This document shows, in pieces, positions 1-7,085 of a DNA stretch of 48,557 nt. The position numbers were made by a program, and so were the translations under genes. The notes below the pieces were generated by a model. It had not been told where the DNA came from, did not search any database, and saw nothing but the letters and a program-made list of their open reading frames with translations. Origin of the DNA: Streptomyces lacrimifluminis (GTDB taxonomy: Bacteria > Actinomycetota > Actinomycetes > Streptomycetales > Streptomycetaceae); contig NZ_BMMU01000042.1 in NCBI RefSeq assembly GCF_014646095.1, positions 1-48,557 on the forward strand. The letters run 5' to 3'. The stretch's first letter is position 1; every line of letters starts with the position of its first letter.

Positions 1-12
1 AGAGATTGTTCC

Positions 13-1566
13 ATGGGGCCGCCAGCGTCTCCGCAGGACAGCATTCTGAAACGATCAGTTAAGGCCGTTGTCTTCGACACCAACGCCTACGGCAAGGCCC
101 GTCCCGATTTCGAGCACCTCACCAGGCTCGCCGGCCGCCTTGCCGTGATCGGCATTGAGACCTGGGTACCCGAACCTGTTTCCTGGGAATGGGCTGAGCA
201 TGTGGCCCGCGACTGGCAGACCGTCAAGAATGCCGCACGGCAAGAACGCGAGGGGATGAAGCGAGCCGGCCTCCAAGTAGACATCCCCATGACGCACTAC
301 AGCAGCCGCGGCACCGTGATCGACACCGTGCTGGCCAACCTGAACGCGATCCCGCATGTAAAGGTCATCGAGTTGTCGGGAGACAGCGCCGCCGCGGCGC
401 TGAAGGACCAGGTTCTCCTGCAAGCACCTGCCAAGGCCAAGGGTGACGTCAAGACCGGGGCGAGTGACAGCGCCTGGCTGCGCGACGTGCTCACCCGAGT
501 ATCTCCCGAGGAGATCGTGATCATCTCCTCAGACGGTGACGTGAGGAGAGCCTTCGAGGCGTGGTGCCAGCCGGTGCCACTGATCCTGAGCAGGGAGAAG
601 CTGCGGCCGACGCTGTTCGATGTCACCGTCGACGACGGACATGCTCAGGCAGCCATCGTGCGCTACCTCCTCAACCGGCTGCCGACCGACAACCTCGACG
701 GCGAGAGCGCGGGCGCGGGGTTCGACATCGGCCGTGTCAGCGGGCTGGACTCCGTGGTCCGACGAGAGATCGCTGTTACTGGCCCAAGTCTCAACATCTA
801 CGGCCCCAGCGTGACGAGGCTCGTTGCTCTCGCAGGGATTCAAGGCGTCAGCGTCGAGCACAACGTGCCGGATGACTCTCTGGTGCCGGAGGACAAGCCC
901 CATCGGGCACGCCCCGACGAGCTCGGTTCCGCCAGGCATGACGTCGCCTACGCCACAGTCTTCCTGCTCGCCGAAGGCGAAGTAACGGTCCGGCCGTTGG
1001 ACGCCGGCGGTGACCCGGAAGTCTCCGTCGTCCCCTACGACAACGTTCTGGTCCGGGCTCAGCTCAGCTTCCGCTTCACGGACGGGGCGATCACAGCCGT
1101 AGCGGCGGAGGCGGATGCCACCGCCACGCTCGTCGAGCGGGCCTTTGATGATGGCGACGACGCACTGGGCGCCCTGGCCGAGGCACTCACCTGCGTTCCC
1201 GGTCTCGGCCTCGACGCCGACATCGCCTGGGATCAAAGCGCGGACCTGAGCGCGAAGATCCGCGGAGTCCCAGCCACGGTCACTGCGGACATCAAGCGTG
1301 ACAGCGACAGCTGGGAGCTGACGGTGGCTCTGCGGATCGCCCCGTCCGGGGACGGCCCCGACCTGAAGGGGCAGGTCCATGTGGCGTGCACGTACGACCC
1401 GGACTCGTGGTGGGGCGGCAGCCGGGACGGATTCCAGGGCCCCGAGGCGTACCAGGTATCGGTCTCCGCAGCTGGTCTTCCGGGCAACCACGGGGTGTGG
1501 TCCGTGCCGGCCTGGGTCATCGGCAGGATCGACTGGTCCGCGTTCGATCCGGGCGAAGAGTCCTAG
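13..1566 (+). CDS. Large PIN-like domain protein (possible RNase)
   Basis: 517 aa. The N-terminal ~215 residues read as a PIN-like nuclease fold: hydrophobic strand then FDTNAY (Asp22, Asn24), an E-rich helix, a Ser/Asp motif SDSAWLRDV near residue 150, and the final strand plus acidic turn IISSDGDVRRAF. The spacing of these acidic residues fits PIN metal ligands. The remaining ~300 residues match nothing I recognise and look beta-rich with acidic loops. The length is about four times that of a VapC toxin, and no antitoxin gene lies beside it within the window. An ATG at 13 is used, but the frame stays open to base 1, so the true start could lie outside the window. PIN assignment is likely; substrate and role are unknown. 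Confidence 0.6.
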   Translation: MGPPASPQDSILKRSVKAVVFDTNAYGKARPDFEHLTRLAGRLAVIGIETWVPEPVSWEWAEHVARDWQTVKNAARQEREGMKRAGLQVDIPMTHYSSRGTVIDTVLANLNAIPHVKVIELSGDSAAAALKDQVLLQAPAKAKGDVKTGASDSAWLRDVLTRVSPEEIVIISSDGDVRRAFEAWCQPVPLILSREKLRPTLFDVTVDDGHAQAAIVRYLLNRLPTDNLDGESAGAGFDIGRVSGLDSVVRREIAVTGPSLNIYGPSVTRLVALAGIQGVSVEHNVPDDSLVPEDKPHRARPDELGSARHDVAYATVFLLAEGEVTVRPLDAGGDPEVSVVPYDNVLVRAQLSFRFTDGAITAVAAEADATATLVERAFDDGDDALGALAEALTCVPGLGLDADIAWDQSADLSAKIRGVPATVTADIKRDSDSWELTVALRIAPSGDGPDLKGQVHVACTYDPDSWWGGSRDGFQGPEAYQVSVSAAGLPGNHGVWSVPAWVIGRIDWSAFDPGEES

Positions 1567-1605
1567 CCGTGTCCGTGCGGTCGGCAGTGCACGACCCATT
1601 GGCGG

Positions 1606-1934
1606 TCATGGTGTGGCCGGACCACCCGGCGGCAGCAGTCGTACGCCGTCTCCCCCAACTGCGTGCCCTGTCCCCGTGGGATCTTGGGGCTCCAGCGCTT
1701 CCGAGGTTCCGCTGAACTCGCCGGTGGCGGCGGGCTGCTGCTCGGCTGAGGCGACAAGGGCCTGCGCCTGGGATGACGTGCGGCCGGCGTGAGGGCAATG
1801 CGGATGCGTGCGGTGCCGAACTTCTCCTTCAGGTCCTCCTTCACCCGGTAGTCGGGGACGTGGGTAAGCAGCTGCGGATGCCAGCCCGGTTCGACCGCCC
1901 GCAGCAGGCCGGCCAGTTGCGGCGGGGGTCGCAT
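1606..1934 (-). pseudogene. Decayed hypothetical gene with frameshift(s)
   Basis: The stretch 1567-2107 has no intact gene. On the minus strand one frame reads PQLAGLLRAVEPGWHPQLL followed by DYRVKEDLKEKFGT, which has the look of real protein. The sensible reading then moves to another frame (SSQAQALVASAEQQPAATGE). This resembles a short actinomycete family with a conserved PGW...KEKFG..R core, broken by indels. The limits are approximate. Nothing else in this intergenic stretch could be supported. Confidence 0.35.
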
Positions 1935-2107
1935 GCCGGTCGTGGGGATCGCGCAAGCCCTCATCGTGCCCGCCGGCGCCGTTTCCGCCCGCTGCCCGCT
2001 TTGAACGCCGCCGCCTGCGAGGTCCGTCTGAGCGCAGTGCGGACGGGCGCAGCCGTTGCGGGCGTTGGGGAACATCCCGGGCAGGAGTGTCCCCAACGGC
2101 ACAGCTG

Positions 2108-2992
2108 TCAGGGCTGGGTGACGGTGAGGGTGCGCTGGTCGAGGTCGAGGTGGACGGTGCCGCCGTCGTGGTCGCGCAGCTGGCGCCAGGCAGTGTAGCC
2201 GGTGAGGATGGCGCGCTCCCAGTCTGCGGCGCGGCAGATGCTGACCTCGAGGTGGGCGGTCATGTGGCCGATGGTGGCGAGGAGTTCCTGGTCGATGTGC
2301 TTGATGTCGGCGAGGTAGCGGTGGCGGGCGGCGTAGGAGAAGACAAGGGCGGAGATGCCTTCTTCGATGGCGATGGCTCGGCCGCCGTCTTCGGCTTCGT
2401 CGGCGCGGGGGTCGCTTTTGCGTTTGCGGCCAAGCAGGAAGCGGGTCACGGGGGACCAGCCCAGCACCGTGGCGTGGGCGAGGTGGAAGATGTCGTGGAA
2501 GCGGTAGCCGTCTTCGACGTGGGAGGCGCTGGTGAGCGGGTCACCGGCAGGGGTTCCGTCTTCGCGGGTGAGGACGATGACGGTGCGGCCGTCGTCGGCC
2601 TTGGTGGGCGTAAAGGTGAGTGTGGTCTGCCGAGGCAGCTGTTCGTGGGCGGGGAAGCCGACGTCGAAGGGGGCGTGCTCCTCTTGAGGGGTGGTGCGCC
2701 AGCGGTCTTTGACCTTCTCCAGGTTGGCGGCGGCTACATCGTCGAGGTCGAGTCCGAAGCGGTGGGTGAGAGCAGCGATGTACCACAGGACGTCGCCGAG
2801 TTCTTCGCGTAACTGGTGTTTGCCCTGTTCGAAGGCGGGCCCGTCGCGCAGAAATTTCTTGTAGGCGGTGGTCAGGGATCCGACTTCGCCGGCGAGACCG
2901 AGGAGAGGGACGAGGACGGGGTCGGTGCCGTCCGCAGGGGGTTGGAGGGTTTTGATGGCCGCTTGCTGGTAGCGCTTGAAGTCCACACGCAC
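2108..2992 (-). CDS. MazG-type nucleotide pyrophosphohydrolase with C-terminal MazG_C-like domain
   Basis: About 294 aa. The first ~110 residues are an all-alpha NTP pyrophosphohydrolase domain: the acidic pairs in LAGEVGSL and REELGDVLWYIAAL are the Mg-binding EExxE/ExxD-type motifs. It would hydrolyse (d)NTPs to monophosphates. The C-terminal ~180 residues contain FHDIFHLAHA and EDGGRAIAIEEGISAL, typical of the MazG variant found with DNA base-modification genes. GTG at 2992 is preferred because the longer frame runs through the divergent promoter and into the opposite gene; ATG 3037 is possible but has no ribosome site. It is divergent from the acyl-carrier/XRE/peptidase/TS operon and likely shares its control region. 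Likely role: clearing a canonical or modified dNTP from the pool. Confidence 0.75.
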   Translation of the reverse strand: MRVDFKRYQQAAIKTLQPPADGTDPVLVPLLGLAGEVGSLTTAYKKFLRDGPAFEQGKHQLREELGDVLWYIAALTHRFGLDLDDVAAANLEKVKDRWRTTPQEEHAPFDVGFPAHEQLPRQTTLTFTPTKADDGRTVIVLTREDGTPAGDPLTSASHVEDGYRFHDIFHLAHATVLGWSPVTRFLLGRKRKSDPRADEAEDGGRAIAIEEGISALVFSYAARHRYLADIKHIDQELLATIGHMTAHLEVSICRAADWERAILTGYTAWRQLRDHDGGTVHLDLDQRTLTVTQP

Positions 2993-3018
2993 ACCTGTCT
3001 GATCTTGGGACAGCCCCG

Positions 3019-3052
3019 TTGGCTTTCCCGACAGCATGTCGTATGCTACGAC
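3019..3052 (+). promoter_or_regulatory. Divergent promoter with palindromic operator
   Basis: On the plus strand TTGGCT (3019-3024) and TATGCT (3042-3047) are separated by exactly 17 nt. A perfect inverted repeat GTCGTA-TGC-TACGAC (3038-3052) overlaps the -10 box, so a bound repressor would block the promoter and also the minus-strand start region. The XRE protein encoded at 3367 is the obvious candidate ligand (inference). Confidence 0.55.
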
Positions 3053-3110
3053 AGCGCCGTTGGATATGCAGACGATTGGGGAGAGTTGTCGAACACAGGC
3101 ACACCGAGCA

Positions 3111-3370
3111 TGGACGACATCGTCTCGGTCGTCATCGACTTCCTCGCCGAGTACGAAGGCGTCTCCCCCGGCGAGCTCCGCTCCGAACTGGAGCAGGGCG
3201 GGCTGGAGTTGCCCGTGGATTCCCTCTTGGTGGTCGAGATCCTCACGCGCATCGAGGAGCGTTACCACGTCGCCATACCTGCAGACCGGGAAGCGGCCCA
3301 GGCGACCGGGTCGGTGCGGGCATTCGCCGCGGCGGTCCTGGACGCGATCGAAGAAAGGCAGCAGCCATGA
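3111..3370 (+). CDS. Acyl-carrier-protein-like small protein
   Basis: 86 aa, four-helix acyl/peptidyl carrier pattern. The motif ELPVDSLLVVEILTRIEE puts a DSL at residues 37-39, where Ser38 would take the phosphopantetheine arm. It is not next to any polyketide or fatty-acid synthase. Its stop overlaps the XRE gene start (ATGA at 3367-3370), so it belongs to the XRE-peptidase-TS operon. Start: ATG 3111 is used; an in-frame TTG at 3087, directly after GGGGAGAG, is an alternative that adds eight residues. A carrier protein in a nucleotide-modification setting suggests it could present an acyl or aminoacyl group for transfer, but this is inference. Confidence 0.65.
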
Positions 3371-3774
3371 CCCCTCCCCCCTCCGACAACCGTGACCGCG
3401 ATCCCGAGCTGGTGCGGCTCGGTGAACGGCTGAAGAAGACCCGCGACTACTTGAACATGTCTCAGCAGTTCGTCTCGGACTCCACCGGCATCCCCCGCTC
3501 GGCCATCAGCGACATCGAGCGCGGCGAGCGGCGTGTGGACAGTCTGGAGCTGAAGAAGCTGGCGCGCCTGTACCGGCAGCCGGTCGCCTATTTCCTGGCC
3601 GAGGAGAAGGACGCGGACGCCAGCGAATACTCGCTGGCCGGTCTGCCGCGAGCGCTGGCCCAGCTCACCGACGGGGACGCCAGGACCGTACTGGAGTTCG
3701 CCGAGTACCTCACGCTCCGGCGCGCGGCAGAACGCGAGGATCAGAACGCCGAGGGCGGGAGTCCGACGGCATGA
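3367..3774 (+). CDS. XRE-family helix-turn-helix regulator
   Basis: 135 aa. Residues ~12-70 are a Cro/CI-type HTH: LGERLKKTRDYLNMSQQFVSDSTGIPRSAISDIERG with recognition helix PRSAISDIE. A C-terminal acidic tail follows. It overlaps the carrier gene by ATGA and the next gene by ATGA, so all three are translationally coupled. XRE-ImmA pairs typically form a repressor and the metallopeptidase that cleaves it or its partner. The palindrome at 3038-3052 is a candidate operator. Confidence 0.85.
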   Translation: MTPPPSDNRDRDPELVRLGERLKKTRDYLNMSQQFVSDSTGIPRSAISDIERGERRVDSLELKKLARLYRQPVAYFLAEEKDADASEYSLAGLPRALAQLTDGDARTVLEFAEYLTLRRAAEREDQNAEGGSPTA

Positions 3775-4667
3775 ACTGGGCCCTGGCACACCGGATCGCC
3801 TCGATCGCCGCCGTCCAGGCGCACCGCGACCTCGGCATCGACCGCACGCAGTACGTCCACGTGCACCGGGCGCTCGGGGCAGCGGACGTGATCGGGATGG
3901 CGCAGCCGATGCCCCGGCTGTTTGGCGTGTACTTCTCCCCTGCCGACAAGGGGCCGGCCGTGATGCTGAACGCTTCGCTGAACGCGGTCACCCAGCGGCA
4001 CACGGCCGCGCATGAGCTGGGGCATCACCGGCTGGGCCATCGCACCGCGGCCGATGAGGAGCTCGATCCCGCGCTGCGCTGGGGCAACGGCAGCTGGCCC
4101 GAGGAGGAGAAGACGGCGGAGGCGTTCGCGGCGTGGTTCCTGATGCCCCTGCCGGCGGTGCGGGCAGCCCTGGAGCGGATTTGCGGCGGCCGACCGTCGC
4201 GTCCCGAGCACGTCTACCGGGTGGCGCGCGAACTGGGTACGTCGTACGCCGGGACGGTACGCCACCTGGTGAACCTCCGGCTCCTCGATGCCGGCCGGGC
4301 CGGCCAGTGGTCCAAGATCCCTCCTGCCGACCTGCGCAGTTCACTGGCGGGCGGGGCCTCGCTACCCGGGCAGGCCCAGGTTCACGTGATCACAGCAGCC
4401 TCCGCGGGGCAGACGGTGTACGCCGACGCGGGTGATGTGCTGGTGCTGCATTTGGACAACGCGCTCTTCGACGTCCTGCCCAAGGGAGTGGAGCCGTGGA
4501 CCAGCGATGGTACGACGCCGCTGGCGAGCGCCGTGGTGACCGACGAACTCCCGCCGGGCGAGCAGGGCCTGATCGAGGTCGCGGTGCCGACGCACGACGC
4601 CGCGCTGCGGCTGACGGTGGTGCGCGAAGCCCCGCGTGCCGGGGTCGACGAGACCTGGCCCGCCTGA
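3771..4667 (+). CDS. ImmA/IrrE-family metallo-endopeptidase
   Basis: 298 aa. Zincin motif HELGHH at residues 81-86 gives HExxH ligands His81 and His85. A downstream acidic helix EEKTAEAFAAWFLMP (about 112-126) supplies the third ligand and the family's typical FAAxFLMP segment. The last ~100 residues (from GQAQVHVITAASAG) look like a separate small beta domain. It is coupled by overlap to the XRE gene, the classic arrangement in which the peptidase relieves XRE repression after a signal. It is followed after 44 nt by the TS-like gene, which has its own AGGAGG. Confidence 0.85.
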   Translation: MNWALAHRIASIAAVQAHRDLGIDRTQYVHVHRALGAADVIGMAQPMPRLFGVYFSPADKGPAVMLNASLNAVTQRHTAAHELGHHRLGHRTAADEELDPALRWGNGSWPEEEKTAEAFAAWFLMPLPAVRAALERICGGRPSRPEHVYRVARELGTSYAGTVRHLVNLRLLDAGRAGQWSKIPPADLRSSLAGGASLPGQAQVHVITAASAGQTVYADAGDVLVLHLDNALFDVLPKGVEPWTSDGTTPLASAVVTDELPPGEQGLIEVAVPTHDAALRLTVVREAPRAGVDETWPA

Positions 4668-4711
4668 GCCCGCCCCCCCCCGGACCACATCCGTATGTGT
4701 CAGGAGGACTG

Positions 4712-5500
4712 ATGCACACCTTCACCGTGACCGAACGCGACGTCACCCAGGCCTGGGTAGCCGCCTGCAACAAGCTGGACCGCAAGGACAACCCGGACCG
4801 GACCGGCCTGCACACGGTGGTGCGCATCGCCGAGCCGACGAGCGACGACCCGATGTTCCGCGCCGAACTGGACCGGCTGCGCACCGCTCGCGGGCTGTGG
4901 CCGCTGGAGACCGTGGCCAGCACTCTGTTCCCCGCGGCCCTGGCGGCACGGAGTGCTGGCCCGGATGACCTCGCCGCGCGCTACCGACGGATGTATCCAC
5001 TGATCAAGCGGTACCCGGGCAATCACCGCGGCACATACTTCGGCCGCCTGGTGTCCTACCCTGCGGCGTCAAAGACCGGCGTCGACCAGCTCGGCACTGT
5101 CATCAGCCGCCTGCGGGCCCAGGCCGCGGGCACCAAGATAGCCGCCGCCTACGAGATCGACATAGCCGCAGCCACGGACGCGGAGGAGGCTGGCGCGGAT
5201 CTGCTGGTCCACACCGCCGGGAAGGACAACAGCTACATCGGCTTCCCCTGCCTGAGTCACATCTCCCTCCAACTGGACCGCGACCGGCGGGTGCACGCCG
5301 CAGTCCTGTACCGCAGCCACTTCATGTTCGAGCGCGCCTACGGCAACTACCTCGGCCTGGGCCGCCTGCTGGCCTACATCGCCCAGCAGGCCGAACTGAC
5401 CTGCGGGACCCTGACCGTGGTGGCCGGCCACGCCCGACTGGACGGCCCCGTCACGCAACTGCGCCCTCTGCTGACCGGCACCAGCCGCCTCGCAGCATGA
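4712..5500 (+). CDS. Thymidylate-synthase-like enzyme (candidate dUMP hydroxymethyltransferase)
   Basis: 262 aa, start set by ATG at 4712 after AGGAGG at 4702-4707. The thymidylate synthase core is readable: GVDQLGTVISRLRA (123-136), nucleophile loop FPCLSHISLQL with Cys180, YRSH with Arg201/Ser202 for phosphate binding, and an Asn in AYGNYLGLGRLLAYIAQQ (Asn212) at the position that selects uracil over cytosine in TS. It is not a housekeeping ThyA: the usual N-terminal signature is diverged. TS relatives of this kind make 5-hydroxymethyl pyrimidine nucleotides as well as dTMP. Given MazG and the HMUDK-like neighbour, production of hydroxymethyl-dUMP is the most economical reading. It converges on the minus-strand gene at 5543. 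Confidence 0.7.
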   Translation: MHTFTVTERDVTQAWVAACNKLDRKDNPDRTGLHTVVRIAEPTSDDPMFRAELDRLRTARGLWPLETVASTLFPAALAARSAGPDDLAARYRRMYPLIKRYPGNHRGTYFGRLVSYPAASKTGVDQLGTVISRLRAQAAGTKIAAAYEIDIAAATDAEEAGADLLVHTAGKDNSYIGFPCLSHISLQLDRDRRVHAAVLYRSHFMFERAYGNYLGLGRLLAYIAQQAELTCGTLTVVAGHARLDGPVTQLRPLLTGTSRLAA

Positions 5501-5505
5501 CGGCA

Positions 5506-5521
5506 GCCGCCGCAAGGCGGC
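5506..5521. terminator. GC hairpin between convergent genes
   Basis: GCCGCC-GCAA-GGCGGC, a perfect 6-bp stem with a GNRA-type tetraloop, lies between the stop of the TS-like gene and the stop of the minus-strand gene. It probably acts as a bidirectional terminator. There is no U tract, as is usual in actinomycetes. Confidence 0.5.
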
Positions 5522-5542
5522 CGGGCGGCGTGCACGGCAACC

Positions 5543-6574
5543 TCAGTGTCCGGGCGGGCCGTTGAGCTGCCACTTGGGCGGGAACCAGGCCGGCATCGCA
5601 TCGGCCTGCTGCCGGTAGGTTTGTTTGATGCGGCTGCGGCCGCTGATCCCGGCGATGTCCGGGTGGGCGACCCGGGCGTACTTGTCGACCTCGCAGAACA
5701 GGTTCTGGCAGTCGATCAGTTGCAGCGGGCGTCCGCGCAGTCCCGTGAAGGCAAGGCCCAGGCGGGCGAAGTGCTCGTCCTGGGTGTCGGCCATGTAGCG
5801 GATGGCGTCCGCCTCGATGCCGTCGGCCGCCGGCCCGAAGCACTTGCGGATCCCGTCGCGCGCCCCGGGCCCGGGGACGACGAAGTCCATCTCCGAAAAC
5901 GGCATCGCCGCAGCATAGTTGAGGTCGATCACGAACTGGTAGGCCAGGAACGGCCCGATCGCCGGGAAGCCCAGCAGAACCTGGTAGGCGCCCTGCAGCG
6001 TCGGCGCGGACAGCACCCGCTGCGGCGCGTCCGCCTTCATCATCATCTCCAGCAACCGCAGATGGTTCTGATGCTTGCGCTCCTCGCCGAACTGCGGCGG
6101 GGGCACGATGTAGGCGGCCGAGTACAACCGCTGCCCCGCAGCGAAGGCCTGTGAGAGCACCCGGTCAAAGGCCCGGTAGTCATAGGCGTCCCACCGCACC
6201 TCTCCCAGCGCGCCGTTCAGCAGCCGCCACGTCGAGGTCTTGTTGAAGATCTTGAACAGCAGGGTCCGGAAGAAGACCTCCTCCCACGCCTGCTCACCCC
6301 GGTAGATCACGCCGCCGATCAGGTCCTGGCTGACTCGGTCGGCAGCCCTGAAGCAGTTGGTGAAACGGTGCCGCTGCAGGATCGGATCGTCCGTGAACGG
6401 CCCCGCTCCCCCGGCAAGCCGCGCCTCGTAGACCTTTTGGCGCGCCGCCGCGAAACGCCAGTAGGTGTCGAACACCGGCGTCACCGTCAGCGTGCGGCCT
6501 GCCACACGGATCTTCCTCGCAGGGCCGCGGTCTAAGACCCTCTGCTCTACACGCTCTTGCAGCACCGTCACCAT
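5543..6574 (-). CDS. HMUDK-helical / putrescinyl-thymine pyrophosphorylase-like protein
   Basis: 343 aa. It has the family pattern of the 5-hmdU DNA kinase helical domain, also called alpha-glutamyl/putrescinyl thymine pyrophosphorylase: a Tyr/Arg-rich start, HRFTNCFRAADRVSQDLI (69-86), TLLFKIFNKTSTW (104-116), a helix-hairpin-like GFPAIGPFLAYQFVIDLNY (202-220) and LQLIDCQNLFCEVDKYAR (284-301). In phages with hypermodified thymine this enzyme pyrophosphorylates hydroxymethyl-uracil in DNA, preparing it for amine attachment. Only one domain is present; no nucleotide kinase is fused. ATG at 6574 opens directly onto an AT-rich divergent promoter. Together with MazG and the TS homologue it makes a base-hypermodification cassette the best interpretation. 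Confidence 0.65.
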   Translation of the reverse strand: MVTVLQERVEQRVLDRGPARKIRVAGRTLTVTPVFDTYWRFAAARQKVYEARLAGGAGPFTDDPILQRHRFTNCFRAADRVSQDLIGGVIYRGEQAWEEVFFRTLLFKIFNKTSTWRLLNGALGEVRWDAYDYRAFDRVLSQAFAAGQRLYSAAYIVPPPQFGEERKHQNHLRLLEMMMKADAPQRVLSAPTLQGAYQVLLGFPAIGPFLAYQFVIDLNYAAAMPFSEMDFVVPGPGARDGIRKCFGPAADGIEADAIRYMADTQDEHFARLGLAFTGLRGRPLQLIDCQNLFCEVDKYARVAHPDIAGISGRSRIKQTYRQQADAMPAWFPPKWQLNGPPGH

Positions 6575-6621
6575 GGGCCCAATATATATTCAATATAGAT
6601 TGGTGTCAGCGAGGGGGACGT
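6575..6621. promoter_or_regulatory. AT-rich divergent promoter region
   Basis: The only strongly AT-rich patch in this part of the window, about 6582-6602, with two AATATA-type blocks separated by TTC. It sits between the divergent gene at 6574 (minus) and the RHH-like gene at 6622 (plus). GAGGGGG just upstream of 6622 is the ribosome site of the latter. The two partly repeated blocks could be a ribbon-helix-helix operator. Confidence 0.45.
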
Positions 6622-6909
6622 GTGGAATTGCTGTGGCAGTGTCCACGACGCAAGACGCTGGTCGACTGGCCGGAGGACGTGGACACGAGGCTGGACATCC
6701 TGGTCCGGGCCGCAGCCGCGGCCGGGGAACAGACGTCGCGCTCGCAGGTTCTGGCCGCACTCGTGACGGCGGCCGAGGTCCGTCCCGCCGTCATAGCCGA
6801 ACTCCTCCACTCTTACCGCCAGATGCCCGCCGACGCCCTCGAAGCGGACAACACGCGCGATGACCTGCCGTCCGTACGCTCTCCCGGACGAACCCGCAGC
6901 AAGAGGTGA
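6622..6909 (+). CDS. Small ribbon-helix-helix-like protein
   Basis: 95 aa, GTG start after GAGGGGG. Residues 14-50 (VDWPEDVDTRLDILVRAAA, then TSRSQVLAALVTAA) have the strand-helix-helix layout and SRSxVLxALV core of RHH DNA-binding proteins. The tail is basic and disordered. It is divergent from the HMUDK-like gene, so autoregulation from the shared AT-rich region is plausible. The role is otherwise unknown. Confidence 0.5.
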   Translation: MELLWQCPRRKTLVDWPEDVDTRLDILVRAAAAAGEQTSRSQVLAALVTAAEVRPAVIAELLHSYRQMPADALEADNTRDDLPSVRSPGRTRSKR

Positions 6910-7085
6910 CGCCAAGTCAGTTCCGATTTCTCACCCGAGTCCCTTCGGCCACCCGGTCAACGCCGCCAAACGCCATACGGTCACGGCTGCGTGCGCCCTC
7001 CCCCAACAGACGGCCGATCGGATGCCCCGCAGACCTGGGCCAATTACTCGAATGCCCTGGCCATCGTCGCCGTGAACAGACCTAG

